64,000 bases of DNA from Ruminococcus sp. (lineage in GTDB: Bacteria; Bacillota; Clostridia; Oscillospirales; Ruminococcaceae). Where the stretch lies: contig JAFXXU010000051.1 in assembly GCA_017542125.1 (NCBI GenBank), positions 1-64,000 on the forward strand, written 5' to 3'. Of this stretch, positions 8,804-18,018 are shown one piece after another (the first letter of the stretch is position 1; every line of letters starts with the position of its first letter). The notes beneath the pieces were generated by a model. It saw nothing but the letters and a program-made list of their open reading frames with translations. It was not told where the DNA came from and did no database searches. The position numbers and the translations under genes are program-made.

Positions 8804-9310
8804 TCAAATGACTTTTTTGCCGTTGGCGATCATCAGGTCGCGGAAGCGCTTGATATCGTCGCGGGCGAAGCCGGATTTCTTGACTGTGAAGCTGCGCTCG
8901 GAGGTACGGAACTGGAAGGCCGAGCCGATGTCATGCACCGAAAGCAGCTCGGCAAAGGGTATCACGCACTCCGCGGCACCGCTTACCGTGACCTTATCCT
9001 CATAGAAATCATAGTGGTAGCGGTCGTTCTCGCCGGTCTTGACATAGCCTATATCAGCCTCGGTGCCCACACGGTCACGGGCCTTTTTTTCAGCTAGGAT
9101 CACCGCCGTTACCAGAACGGCTGCCAGCACAAGCAGGACTATCGCTTTTACCGCCAGATCCATCGGCACGAAAAGCACGATCACGATCGCCAAGGAAAGA
9201 ACGGCCGAGGCTCTTTTGATATACTTTGAGCCCGATCTGTTCCCGCTATCTAAGGCTGCGAATGATATGACCTTCTCGGTCTCGGTGTCGTTGGAAAACA
9301 GTTTATCCAT
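8804..9310 (-). CDS. small membrane protein with YcxB-like C-terminal domain
   Basis: 168 residues, no assigned function. A membrane hairpin of two hydrophobic helices (about 33-50 and 53-69) is followed by a soluble domain of roughly 90 residues beginning DRYHYDFYEDKVTVSG. Its alternating strand pattern and final helix (DDIKRFRDLMIANGKKV) resemble the YcxB-like family. It lies between argD and argB with gaps of about 30 nt. The layout (membrane hairpin plus PH-like beta domain) parallels the protein at 10210-10776. Confidence 0.75.
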   Translation of the reverse strand: MDKLFSNDTETEKVISFAALDSGNRSGSKYIKRASAVLSLAIVIVLFVPMDLAVKAIVLLVLAAVLVTAVILAEKKARDRVGTEADIGYVKTGENDRYHYDFYEDKVTVSGAAECVIPFAELLSVHDIGSAFQFRTSERSFTVKKSGFARDDIKRFRDLMIANGKKVI

Positions 9311-9337
9311 ATGCTCTCCCCCTCACGGGTCTCCGTA

Positions 9338-10195
9338 TCAGATGAACTGGGTTCCGATGCCCTCGCTGGAAAGCAGCTCTATCAGTATCGAATGAGGTAC
9401 GCGCCCGTCGATTATGCAGGTCTTCTTAACGCCTCGTCTGACTGCCTCGACGCAGCAGTCGATCTTGGGGATCATTCCACCCGAGATTATCCCCGAGCTC
9501 TTGAGGTAAGCTACCTCGCTGACCTGTACCGTGGGGATAAGGGTCGAGGGATCGTCCTTGTTTTCAAGGAGGCCTGCGATGTCCGTCATAAGTATAAGGT
9601 TCTCGGCTCTGAGGCAGCTGGCGATCCTTGCGGCGGCGGTGTCGGCATTGATGTTGTAAGCCTGACCGTCGGCAGAGGTGGCTACCGTGGCGATGATGGG
9701 AACATAGCCGTTGTTGATGGCGTCGATGATGGGTTTGGTGGTGACCTTCTTGATATCCCCCACGAAGCCCAGGTCGATCTCGCCCTGCTTCTTTTCAGCC
9801 ACGATCATCTCGCCGTCCATGCCGCAGAGGCCGATGGCCTTGCCGCCGTGGAGCTGCAGCGCCGAAACGAGCTCCTTGTTGACCTTGCCGGTCAGCACCA
9901 TTTTTACTATATCCATAGTATCCTCATCGGTGTATCTGAGGCCGCCGATAAATCTGCTCTCGATGCCCACTCTTTTGAGCATGGCGTTGATCTCGGGGCC
10001 GCCGCCGTGGACGAGCACCACCTTTATGCCTACCTCGGAGAGCAGGACGATATCTCTCATCACCGCTTCCTTAAGCTCATCGTTGGTCATGGCGTTGCCG
10101 CCGTACTTGATGACTACTACCTTGTTGTGGTATTTCTGGATGTAGGGCAGCGCGTCCGAAAGGATCTGGCTGCGGATACTGTTTGCTATTTCCAT
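9338..10195 (-). CDS. argB: acetylglutamate kinase
   Basis: Phosphorylates N-acetylglutamate in the second step of the acetylated arginine route. The 285 residues belong to the amino-acid kinase fold. KYGGNAM near residue 28 and LVHGGGPEIN near 60 form the nucleotide and substrate sites, and NINADTAAARIA is the conserved late motif. It is often the arginine-inhibited step, but inhibition cannot be judged by eye. GAGGGAG lies 9 nt before the ATG. Confidence 0.96.
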   Translation of the reverse strand: MEIANSIRSQILSDALPYIQKYHNKVVVIKYGGNAMTNDELKEAVMRDIVLLSEVGIKVVLVHGGGPEINAMLKRVGIESRFIGGLRYTDEDTMDIVKMVLTGKVNKELVSALQLHGGKAIGLCGMDGEMIVAEKKQGEIDLGFVGDIKKVTTKPIIDAINNGYVPIIATVATSADGQAYNINADTAAARIASCLRAENLILMTDIAGLLENKDDPSTLIPTVQVSEVAYLKSSGIISGGMIPKIDCCVEAVRRGVKKTCIIDGRVPHSILIELLSSEGIGTQFI

Positions 10196-10209
10196 TTTTT
10201 CATACTCCC

Positions 10210-10776
10210 TCAGTTGTGTTGTTCTTCCTTGATTATCTGCAAAAGCCCTGTGAAGAGCTTATAGAACTCGTCGGCGCCTTCTATGCCGCGCATTGCCCAG
10301 AATTCCCGGGTGGTGTGGGTGTGGCCCTTTACACGGAGCCGGTGAACGACACCCGTTTTGATCTTTATTGTGCCGTAGCCGTTCTTTATGCCCAGCAGCT
10401 CCGCCGAGACAGCGTGGTAAAGCTCGCTCTGCTGTACTATCTCGCCCTTGTCGCTCATACGCAGGAAGCGCTTGTCGGTCAGGGCGTAGTATTCATGGGT
10501 GAAGTGAAAGGTGTAATAAAACAGCCACGCGCCTAACCCGATGAACACCGCCGCACCGATTACCGCGGCGGCCATTGTTCCGCCTCTGAGCTCATTTCCT
10601 GAGCTTATAAAGACGATCCCGAAGATAAGTACGGTCATCACTGTCCAGATGACGGCAAATAATAACATACTGTTCGAGCCCGAAGCCTGGGGCGCGGGAC
10701 CCTCCTTATGGCTCTCGCCCTGCCAGAGGAGCTCCTCGTCCGCGGCGATATAGGGCGAAAAATCGGCTTCAAACAT
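10210..10776 (-). CDS. membrane protein with bacterial PH-like domain
   Basis: 188 residues. The soluble N-terminal segment (EELLWQGESHKEG) precedes two hydrophobic helices (about 38-57 and 68-88), followed by a bacterial PH-type beta domain starting EYYALTDKRFLRMSDKGEI. The ELLWQG...YALTDKR pattern is typical of bPH-domain membrane proteins of unknown role. It lies 14 nt after argB's upstream side and 6 nt from argJ, so it is translated from the arg transcript. No catalytic motif is visible. Confidence 0.8.
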   Translation of the reverse strand: MFEADFSPYIAADEELLWQGESHKEGPAPQASGSNSMLLFAVIWTVMTVLIFGIVFISSGNELRGGTMAAAVIGAAVFIGLGAWLFYYTFHFTHEYYALTDKRFLRMSDKGEIVQQSELYHAVSAELLGIKNGYGTIKIKTGVVHRLRVKGHTHTTREFWAMRGIEGADEFYKLFTGLLQIIKEEQHN

Positions 10777-10782
10777 ATTCTG

Positions 10783-12060
10783 TCAGCTCCTGTAATCGCC
10801 GTTGATCTTAACGTAATCGTAGGTGAGGTCGCAGCCCCAGGCGGTGGCTTCCGCATCGCCCTGATGCAGCTCGCAGAGGATCTCGATCTCGTCCTCCATA
10901 AGTATCTCCTTGGCCTTGTCCTCGTCGAATTTCAGCCCGAGGCCGTTCTCGCAGACAAGTATCTTTCCGGCCCTGGAGATATAATAAACATCGGCCTTGG
11001 TAACGTCGCAGTCGGTATCGGCATAGCCCATAGCGCACATTATACGTCCGCAGTTGGCGTCAGCACCGTACATAGCACACTTTACAAGGGGTGAGCAGAT
11101 AACGCTTTTTGCAATGATTATCGCGGTATCAAGATCGGGCGCTTCCTTGACAGTACACTCAACGAGCCTGCTGGCGCCCTCGCCGTCCTTTGCAAGCATC
11201 CTTGTGAGATTTGCCATTACCTGACAGAGGGCATCCCTGAAAGTCCGGTAGTCCTCGCCCTCGGCTGTGATCTCGGTGTTCCCGGCAAGGCCGTTGGACA
11301 TAAGCATACAGGTGTCGTTGGTGGACTGATCGCCGTCAACGGAGAGGCAGTTATATGTTACCTTTACTACATCGCTGAGAGCCTTCTGCAGCATTTCCGC
11401 CGATACTGCACAGTCGGTGGTTATGAAGTTGAGGGTGGTGGCCATATTGGGGTGGATCATACCGCTGCCCTTGGCCATACCGCCCAGCCTGCATTCCTTT
11501 TCGCCGGCGGTAAAGGTGACTGCGTACTCCTTTTTGACGGTGTCTGTGGTCATTATAGCGGTAGCCGCTTCGAGATTGCCCGTATAGGAAAGCCCCTCAA
11601 AAAGCGGATCAATGGCTTTTTTTATAGGCTCCAGCGGGAGCACCTGCCCGATAACTCCGGTGCTGGCAACGATGACCAGATCAGGTGAGATCCTCAGCTT
11701 TTCGGCTGTGAGCTCGCACATAGCCTGTGCTTTTTCTTCGCCGTCGCCGTTGCAGGTGTTGGCATTTCCGGAGTTGACGATAACAGCCTTGGAATGCCCG
11801 CCGTTGGCGGCAAGATTTCTTTTGGTAACGACAACAGGCGCACCCTTGACCTTGTTTGAGGTATAAACTCCGGCGGTATTGCAGACCGTATCAGAGACCA
11901 GGAGCGCAATATCGTTTTTCTTTCCGGGGAGCGGGCTCTCGTTGCCGTCGGCACCTGTCTGCATAAAGGCTTTGATGCCGCTGTAATAACCGCTTGCCTT
12001 GAAGCCCTTTGCGGCGCAGACGCCGCCCTCGATGGATTTGTATGTGTTTAATTCCTTCAT
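10783..12060 (-). CDS. argJ: bifunctional glutamate N-acetyltransferase / amino-acid acetyltransferase
   Basis: Transfers the acetyl group from N-acetylornithine to glutamate, giving the cyclic arginine route; bifunctional forms also use acetyl-CoA. The autocleavage region KGSGMIHPNMATTLNF (about residue 200) contains the threonine that becomes the nucleophile and the new N-terminus of the beta chain. At 425 residues it is slightly longer than usual because of an N-terminal stretch. No argA or argE is seen in the window, consistent with argJ closing the cycle. Confidence 0.95.
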   Translation of the reverse strand: MKELNTYKSIEGGVCAAKGFKASGYYSGIKAFMQTGADGNESPLPGKKNDIALLVSDTVCNTAGVYTSNKVKGAPVVVTKRNLAANGGHSKAVIVNSGNANTCNGDGEEKAQAMCELTAEKLRISPDLVIVASTGVIGQVLPLEPIKKAIDPLFEGLSYTGNLEAATAIMTTDTVKKEYAVTFTAGEKECRLGGMAKGSGMIHPNMATTLNFITTDCAVSAEMLQKALSDVVKVTYNCLSVDGDQSTNDTCMLMSNGLAGNTEITAEGEDYRTFRDALCQVMANLTRMLAKDGEGASRLVECTVKEAPDLDTAIIIAKSVICSPLVKCAMYGADANCGRIMCAMGYADTDCDVTKADVYYISRAGKILVCENGLGLKFDEDKAKEILMEDEIEILCELHQGDAEATAWGCDLTYDYVKINGDYRS

Positions 12061-12086
12061 TTTTACTATTCCTCTTTTATATAGAT

Positions 12087-13502
12087 TTATCCGAGCAGGC
12101 CGTACTTTTCCTTGAGCTCGAGGATCCTCATAACGCTCTCGTCGAGCCTTGACATAGGTACTGTGCCGCTCTTGACTGCATTCAGCAGGGCAGTGTAGGC
12201 TTCGCTGATCTTTTCGGGGATCAGCAGGATATCCGCGCCAGCCATAAAGGACTTTATCGCCGCCTCTCCCGAGGAGTAATAGTTCCTTACGGCGTTCATC
12301 CCCAGGCCGTCGGTGATGATGACGCCCTTGAAGCCCATCTCCTTGCGGAGCTTGTTGGTGAGTATCTCATAGGACAGGGAGGCGGGGGTGTTGTCGCCCG
12401 TCACGTTGGGCAGGGCGATATGGGCCGCCATAACCATATCCGTCTTGTCTAAGTTATCGGCAAAGGGTATCAGCTCGCACTCTTTAAGCTCATCCCAGGT
12501 CTTGTTCACCACCGCCGCCGAGATATGGGTGTCGGCTATAGTATCGCCGTGACCGGGGAAGTGCTTGAGGCAGCTCATAGCCCCCGCTGCGTGGAGGCCG
12601 TCGATGTATCTGCTGACGAACTTCGACGCCATGACAGGGTCACTGCCGAAGGCTCTCGTTCCGATGACGATATTCAGCGGATTGGTGTTCACATCCGCAA
12701 CGGGAGCCAGGTCGGAGTTGAAGCCGTAGCTCTTGATGTACTTGCCGATGGTGTAGCCTGCGGTGTAGGCTTGCTCCGGATCGCCGGTATCGCCTATCTT
12801 ACCCATTGACGGGAACTTGGTAACAGGGAAGCCGGCGTTTGCCAGCCTTGCCACGTTGCCGCCCTCTTCGTCAAGGGTCATTATCATAGGAACTCTGCTG
12901 GCATCCTGAAAGCCGCCGGTGAAGCTGAGTATCTGCTCCGGGGTCTTTGCGTTGCCGCCGAACAGGGTTATGCCGCCCAGAGGTATCTTTTTCAGCGCCT
13001 CTCTCACCTTATCGTCAACATAGTTCACGCCGTGGTCGGCAAAATCGTCGTAGATAAGGGCATCGGAGCGGGTGATGAAGACCTGCCCCACCTTTTCCTC
13101 CAGCGTCAGCTCCTCAAAGACCGCCTTGGCTGTCTTGCCCTTGACCTTTTCGGCGGGTACGGGTTTCTTTGGAGCCTCGGTCTGCTTTTCGGTCTGTTTC
13201 TCCGTCTGCTTCCGGGTGACGCTCTCGGTGACCTTTTCGGTAACTGTCTCCGTGGGTGCTTCTGTCACCGTTTCGCTGGGAGCCTCTGTCTCAGTTTCGG
13301 TGACGGTCTCCGGCGCAGAGGTCAGAGCCTCTGTGGAGACAGAGGTCTCTGCGGCCGCAGTTGCCGATGCCGTGGAAGCTGTTGAAGCAGCGGTGACGGT
13401 CGTAGTCGTTCCGGTAGGTTCGCCGGAGCTTTCCTCCGAGCCGCAGGCGCAGAGCATCAGCACCGAAAGGATGACCGGCAGCAGCTTGCTTTTTCTTATC
13501 AT
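12087..13502 (-). CDS. secreted glycoside hydrolase family 3 lipoprotein (NagZ-like beta-N-acetylhexosaminidase)
   Basis: Predicted lipoprotein: signal peptide with lipobox LCAC and acylated Cys20. A low-complexity Thr/Glu/Ala stalk (about 25-120, with VTEAPTETVTEKVTE and QTEKQTEK repeats) leads to a GH3 TIM-barrel. The NagZ signature KHFPGHGDTIADTH carries the His/Asp acid-base pair, and VIITDGLGMNAV carries the nucleophile aspartate. By family it removes beta-linked N-acetylglucosamine from muropeptides or chitin-like sugars. It sits between argJ and argC with gaps of 26 and 14 nt, an unrelated function in the operon. Confidence 0.9.
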   Translation of the reverse strand: MIRKSKLLPVILSVLMLCACGSEESSGEPTGTTTTVTAASTASTASATAAAETSVSTEALTSAPETVTETETEAPSETVTEAPTETVTEKVTESVTRKQTEKQTEKQTEAPKKPVPAEKVKGKTAKAVFEELTLEEKVGQVFITRSDALIYDDFADHGVNYVDDKVREALKKIPLGGITLFGGNAKTPEQILSFTGGFQDASRVPMIMTLDEEGGNVARLANAGFPVTKFPSMGKIGDTGDPEQAYTAGYTIGKYIKSYGFNSDLAPVADVNTNPLNIVIGTRAFGSDPVMASKFVSRYIDGLHAAGAMSCLKHFPGHGDTIADTHISAAVVNKTWDELKECELIPFADNLDKTDMVMAAHIALPNVTGDNTPASLSYEILTNKLRKEMGFKGVIITDGLGMNAVRNYYSSGEAAIKSFMAGADILLIPEKISEAYTALLNAVKSGTVPMSRLDESVMRILELKEKYGLLG

Positions 13503-13516
13503 AGCGTTCTCCGTTT

Positions 13517-14464
13517 TCAGATAAGGCCTGTGGCCTCATCGAGACCGAGCATTATGTTCATATTCTGTATGGCGGCGCCGGAGGCTCCCTTGCCCAGATT
13601 GTCCAGCCTGGAGCAGAGAAGTATCTGCTCGTCGCTGCCGAATACGAACAGCTGCATATCGTTGGTGCCCGCAAGGGTGTTGGCTGCGAGGAAGCCGTCG
13701 GGGAGGGTCTCCTTACCGCCCGGCTCCATGACCTTCACAAATCTCTGCCCCTCATAATGAGCCGAGAGTATCTCGTGGATATCCGCGGGGGTGTAGCTCT
13801 TTGAGAGGGCTCTCGTCACCAGCGGGACGGAGACCACCATTCCCGCGTAGTAATCGTCAACGATGGGGTTGAACATAGGTCTGTATTTCAGCCCGCAGAC
13901 CTTCTGCATCTCGGGGAGGTGCTTATGCTGCTGTGTCAGCGCATACTGCCTGGGGGACTGCATCTCAAAGGTCTTGTCCTCGCCCTCGATGGCGGCTATC
14001 ATCTTTTTGCCGCCGCCGCTGTAGCCCGAAACGGCGTGAGCGGTCAGGGGATAGTCCTCGGGGAGGACACCCGCCTTCACCAGAGGATAGACGATGCTTA
14101 TGAACCCGCTGGCATAGCAGCCGGGGTTGGCAACTCTTTTCGATTTGGCGATGTTCGCTCTGTGCTCCGCCGAAAGCTCGGGGAAGCCGTAGTCCCAGGC
14201 GGGGTCTGTTCGGTGGGCGGTGGAAGCGTCGATAATGCGGACGGAGGGGTTCTCCGTCAGAGCGGCAGCCTCTATCGCTGCTGCGTCGGGCAGGCAGAGA
14301 AAGGTGATATCCGACTCGTTGATGAGCCGCTTTCTCTCGTTCACGTCCTTGCGCTTTTCCTCGTCGATGAGGAGTATTTCAAGGTCGCTGCGCTTTTCAA
14401 ATCTCTCAAAGATCTGTAAGCCCGTAGTGCCTTCCTTGCCGTCTATAAAAACCTTGGTTGACAT
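13517..14464 (-). CDS. argC: N-acetyl-gamma-glutamyl-phosphate reductase, type 2
   Basis: NADPH-dependent reductase making N-acetylglutamate semialdehyde. The short 315-residue form and the opening KVFIDGKEGTTGLQI indicate type 2 ArgC rather than the ~345-residue type 1. The active-site cysteine is Cys116 in ANPGCYASG, and SGYSGGGKKM follows. The type 2 form is the less common one and is seen in various Proteobacteria and Firmicutes. Confidence 0.95.
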   Translation of the reverse strand: MSTKVFIDGKEGTTGLQIFERFEKRSDLEILLIDEEKRKDVNERKRLINESDITFLCLPDAAAIEAAALTENPSVRIIDASTAHRTDPAWDYGFPELSAEHRANIAKSKRVANPGCYASGFISIVYPLVKAGVLPEDYPLTAHAVSGYSGGGKKMIAAIEGEDKTFEMQSPRQYALTQQHKHLPEMQKVCGLKYRPMFNPIVDDYYAGMVVSVPLVTRALSKSYTPADIHEILSAHYEGQRFVKVMEPGGKETLPDGFLAANTLAGTNDMQLFVFGSDEQILLCSRLDNLGKGASGAAIQNMNIMLGLDEATGLI

Positions 14465-14482
14465 ATCAAAAACCTTCTTTTA

Positions 14483-14761
14483 TCAGTATTCTTGAAGCTC
14501 CTTGACCGAAGCGGGGCTGCCGCATTTCGGGCAGTAGCGCTGGTCGTCTATCATCATACAGGTGGTCCATTCAAAGCCGCAGTCCTTGCAGGTGTGGAGC
14601 CTTTCCACCGGAGGCGGGCCGTAGACGCACTGCATCTCCATCTTGGAAGGGTCGAACAGCTTGACGGAACGCTTCGCGCCGCAGTAGCGGCAGAAATCGT
14701 CCCCGCCGATGCCTTTGCCGCATTTGCTGCAAAGCTCGATCTTGTTCCCGGACTTTCTCAT
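14483..14761 (-). CDS. small double zinc-ribbon protein
   Basis: 92 residues with four CxxC pairs in two sets: CSKCG/CRYCG at the N-terminus and CKDCG/CPKCG at the C-terminus. They probably form two zinc ribbons separated by a ~35-residue linker. No enzyme motif is present, and a protein or nucleic-acid binding role is only a guess. AGGAGGTC precedes the ATG. It lies 18-20 nt from argC and argH. Confidence 0.8.
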   Translation of the reverse strand: MRKSGNKIELCSKCGKGIGGDDFCRYCGAKRSVKLFDPSKMEMQCVYGPPPVERLHTCKDCGFEWTTCMMIDDQRYCPKCGSPASVKELQEY

Positions 14762-14781
14762 ATGATGACCTCCTTTGTTTT

Positions 14782-16167
14782 TTATCTCAGCTTTTCAAGC
14801 TCTTCCTTTGAAAACTCTATCTGCGCCTTTACGCTCTCGGGAGCGGGGCCGCCGTAGGCCTTACGCTGCATCACGCAGGTGTCGAGGCTGATAGCATCGT
14901 AAACATCACTCTCAAAGGTCTCGCAGACCTCCTTGTAATCCTCGATGGGCAAGGTCTCCAGGGTCAGGCCCTTTTCGATGCAGATGTGAACGAGAGTTCC
15001 CGTTATCTTGTAAGCCTGCCTGAAGGGCAGACCCTTTTTCACGAGATAGTCGGCACAGTCGGTGGCGTTGATGAAGCCCTTGGCCGCAGCGTTTCGCATA
15101 TTCTCTGGGATGACCCTCATTGTATCTATCATCGGGATAAATGTTCTCAGGCAGAGCTTTGCGGTATCCACCGCGTCAAATACTGCCTCCTTGTCCTCCT
15201 GCATATCCTTGTTGTAGGCAAGGGAGAGCCCCTTCATCATTGTCAGCAGGGTCATAAGGTCGCCGTAGACCCGCCCTGTCTTGCCGCGGATAAGCTCGGT
15301 GACATCGGGGTTCTTCTTCTGGGGCATAATGGAGGAGCCTGTGGCATAGGCGTCGTCCAGCTCGATGAACTTGAACTCCCAGGAGCACCAGAGGACTATC
15401 TCCTCCGAGAAGCGGGAGAGGTGCATCATCAGCATTGACAGCGCCGAGGTCAACTCGATACAGAAATCTCTGTCGGAAACTCCGTCCAGGGAGTTCTGGG
15501 TGATATCGTCAAAGCCCAGCAGCTCGCAGACTCTTCTGCGGTCTATTGGATAGGTGGTGGAAGCCAGGGCTGCGGAGCCCAGAGGCATTATGCTGGTCCT
15601 CTTGTAGGTATCCCCCAGCCTGCCCAGGTCTCTCAGCAGCATCTGGACGTAAGCCATAAGGTGATGCGCAAAGGTTATGGGCTGCGCTCTCTGCAAATGG
15701 GTGTATCCCGGCATTACGGTAGTCAGGTGCTTTTCCGCAAGACGCATCAGCGTCTCGATGAGCTCTGCCACCTGCGCCTTGATTATGGGTATCTCATCCC
15801 GGAGATACATCCTGAGATCCAGCGCCACCTGATCGTTTCTCGAGCGGGCGGTGTGGAGCCTCTTGCCCGCGTCGCCGATGCGTTCGGTGAGCACTGCCTC
15901 GTTGAACATATGGATGTCCTCGGCGGTGGGGTCGAACTGTAAAGCGCCGCTTTCAAGATCCGCAAGAATGCCCCTGAGCCCGGCGATGATCTTCTCGGTA
16001 TCCTCCGCCGAGTTGATACCGCACTCGCCCAGCATCGTGGCGTGGGCAATTGAGCCCTCGATATCCTGCTTATACATTCTTGCGTCAAAGGAAATAGACG
16101 AATTGAAATCGTTGACCCTTTCATCTGTTTCCTTTGTAAAGCGTCCTGCCCACATTTTGTTTCCCAT
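14782..16167 (-). CDS. argH: argininosuccinate lyase
   Basis: Splits argininosuccinate to arginine and fumarate. The 461 residues are full length. The fumarase/aspartase-superfamily signature GSSIMPQKKNPD is intact; other conserved segments are SRNDQVALDLR near 110 and PGYTHLQRAQP near 158. It is separated from the upstream pentapeptide gene by the longest gap in the cluster (109 nt), which contains a strong hairpin, so its level may differ from argG. Confidence 0.97.
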   Translation of the reverse strand: MGNKMWAGRFTKETDERVNDFNSSISFDARMYKQDIEGSIAHATMLGECGINSAEDTEKIIAGLRGILADLESGALQFDPTAEDIHMFNEAVLTERIGDAGKRLHTARSRNDQVALDLRMYLRDEIPIIKAQVAELIETLMRLAEKHLTTVMPGYTHLQRAQPITFAHHLMAYVQMLLRDLGRLGDTYKRTSIMPLGSAALASTTYPIDRRRVCELLGFDDITQNSLDGVSDRDFCIELTSALSMLMMHLSRFSEEIVLWCSWEFKFIELDDAYATGSSIMPQKKNPDVTELIRGKTGRVYGDLMTLLTMMKGLSLAYNKDMQEDKEAVFDAVDTAKLCLRTFIPMIDTMRVIPENMRNAAAKGFINATDCADYLVKKGLPFRQAYKITGTLVHICIEKGLTLETLPIEDYKEVCETFESDVYDAISLDTCVMQRKAYGGPAPESVKAQIEFSKEELEKLR

Positions 16168-16226
16168 ACTGATTACCGCCTTTTAAAATATGTTGCTGTT
16201 CTGATCGTCACGCTCAAAAAGTGTAA

Positions 16227-16263
16227 GGCAGAGCACGCCCGCAAAGCGCAGGCGCGTTCTGCC
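16227..16263 (-). terminator. hairpin between the pentapeptide gene and argH (possible attenuator)
   Basis: On the minus strand GGCAGAACGCGCCTGC and GCGGGCGTGCTCTGCC pair with one mismatch and two wobbles across a 5-nt loop. A TTTTT tract follows only after about 6 nt, so termination may be partial. It would lower expression of argH and the genes beyond relative to argG. Confidence 0.55.
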
Positions 16264-16276
16264 TGAAAGTCACTGT

Positions 16277-16717
16277 TTACTCGGTGTAGCTCTTCTCGTG
16301 CTGCTCCAGCAGCTTGCAGATGTCGATACCGTTGATCTTCAGACCGTCGATCTTGCACTCGGTGATCTCAACATTTGAGAGATCGCAGTGGATGAACTGC
16401 GAGTTTTTCAGATCGGGGTTCTTGAATTCGACGTTGTTCATTATTGAGCAGCCGAAGCGGGAATTGGAGAGGTTGACACCGAGGAACTTGGTGTTGACCA
16501 TATACATATCCGTGAAATCGCCTTCGGTCAGGCTGACGTTGTTGAACTTCGCCTTATCCATATTGACATCGTCGAAGAGAGCATCCTTCAGGTTTACGTT
16601 TGAGAACTTTGCGCCGGAGAAGTTAACGTCCTCAAAGCTGGAGTTGGGCAGGCTGTCATAGGTCAGCTCTACCTTCTTGTCTATTGCGGATTCAAAAATA
16701 CCGTTGTTATCTGACAT
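16277..16717 (-). CDS. pentapeptide-repeat protein
   Basis: 146 residues forming a right-handed beta-helix of A(D/N)LxX-type repeats from about residue 27 to 130: SFEDVNFSGAKFSNVNL, ALFDDVNMDKAKFNNVSL and so on. Such proteins usually act by shape and protein contact rather than catalysis; no target can be named. No signal peptide is seen, so it is cytosolic. It follows argG by 33 nt and GGGAGG precedes the ATG. Confidence 0.9.
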   Translation of the reverse strand: MSDNNGIFESAIDKKVELTYDSLPNSSFEDVNFSGAKFSNVNLKDALFDDVNMDKAKFNNVSLTEGDFTDMYMVNTKFLGVNLSNSRFGCSIMNNVEFKNPDLKNSQFIHCDLSNVEITECKIDGLKINGIDICKLLEQHEKSYTE

Positions 16718-16750
16718 ATCAAAAACCTCCCTCAGTTTTTCGATACACTT

Positions 16751-17980
16751 TTACTTGTTGTTTCTCTTCTGCTCGAGCTTGGCTCTTACCTTGATCGGCA
16801 GGCCGAACAGGTTGATGAAGCCTGCGGAATCAGCCTGATTGTAAACATTGTCCTCATCGAAGGTAGCAACTTCCTCATCGTAGAGGGTGAAGGGCGAGGT
16901 AACGCCTGCGTTGATAACGTTGCCCTTGTAGAGCTTCAGCTTAACGTCGCCGGTAACGGTCTTCTGGGTCTCGGCAACGAAAGCGCTCAGAGCCTCGCGG
17001 AGAGGAGTGAACCACTGGCCGTTGTATACCAGGTCGGCAAACTTGATGCCGAGGTAAGCCTTCATCCTCATAGTCTCCTTATCGAGGGTGATGGTCTCCA
17101 GCACCTCGTGAGCCTTGTAGAGGATAGTTCCGCCGGGAGTCTCATACACGCCCCTGGACTTCATACCCACAAGACGGTTCTCCACCAGGTCTGCAAGACC
17201 GATGCCGTTCTCGCCGCCCAGCTTGTTGAGAGCAGCCACCATCTCCTTGCCGGAGAGCTTCTTGCCGTCCAGCTCGGTGGGAACGCCCTTTTCGAAGTGG
17301 ATGGTCACATAGGTGGGCTTATCGGGAGCCATTATGGGAGAAACGCCCATCTCCAGGAAGCCGGGCTTCTCGTACTGGGGCTCGTTTGCGGGATCCTCCA
17401 GATCAAGACCCTCGTGGGAAAGGTGCCAGAGGTTCTTATCCTTGGAGTAGTTGGTCTCGCGGTTTATTTTCAGAGGTATATTATGAGCCTCGGCATAGTC
17501 GATCTCCTGATCTCTGGACTTGATATCCCAGATCCTCCAGGGAGCGATGATCTGCATATCGGGAGCGAAAGCCTTGATAGCCAGCTCGAATCTTACCTGA
17601 TCGTTGCCCTTGCCGGTGCAGCCGTGGCAGATAGCGTCGGCACCCTCGCGCAGAGCGATCTCGGCGATCCTTTTGGCGATGATGGGACGGGCAAAGGAGG
17701 TGCCCAGCAGGTATCTGTTCTCATACACCGCGCCCGCCTGAAGGGTGGGGTAAACATAATCGGTGATGAATTCTTCGGTAAGATCCTCGATGTAGAGCTT
17801 GCTGGCGCCTGTCTTGATAGCCTTTTCCTCAAGGCCGTCCAGCTCGGTGCCCTGACCTACGTCGCCCGAAACGGCGATGACCTCGCAGTTGTTGTAGTTT
17901 TCCTTCAGCCACGGGATGATGATGGATGTATCAAGACCGCCCGAATAAGCAAGAACTACCTTTTTGATTTCCTTAGCCAT
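16751..17980 (-). CDS. argG: argininosuccinate synthase
   Basis: Condenses citrulline and aspartate with ATP to argininosuccinate. The 409 residues match the family. The PP-loop ATP motif [10 protein letters not shown] is at 9-18, and [13 protein letters not shown] and the citrulline/aspartate-site region are intact. It is the first gene of the cluster, directly behind a consensus promoter with repeated ATATCAT boxes around the -10 and leader. GGAGGC lies 6 nt upstream of the ATG. Confidence 0.97.
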   Translation of the reverse strand: MAKEIKKVVLAYSGGLDTSIIIPWLKENYNNCEVIAVSGDVGQGTELDGLEEKAIKTGASKLYIEDLTEEFITDYVYPTLQAGAVYENRYLLGTSFARPIIAKRIAEIALREGADAICHGCTGKGNDQVRFELAIKAFAPDMQIIAPWRIWDIKSRDQEIDYAEAHNIPLKINRETNYSKDKNLWHLSHEGLDLEDPANEPQYEKPGFLEMGVSPIMAPDKPTYVTIHFEKGVPTELDGKKLSGKEMVAALNKLGGENGIGLADLVENRLVGMKSRGVYETPGGTILYKAHEVLETITLDKETMRMKAYLGIKFADLVYNGQWFTPLREALSAFVAETQKTVTGDVKLKLYKGNVINAGVTSPFTLYDEEVATFDEDNVYNQADSAGFINLFGLPIKVRAKLEQKRNNK

Positions 17981-18018
17981 AAAAATGCCTCCAATGATTT
18001 GAAATATGGGTTGAGGGA

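Noticed and set aside
13150..13420. tandem DNA repeats as a CRISPR or satellite array
   Set aside because: They encode the in-frame Thr/Glu stalk of the GH3 lipoprotein; repeats are short, imperfect and lack spacers.
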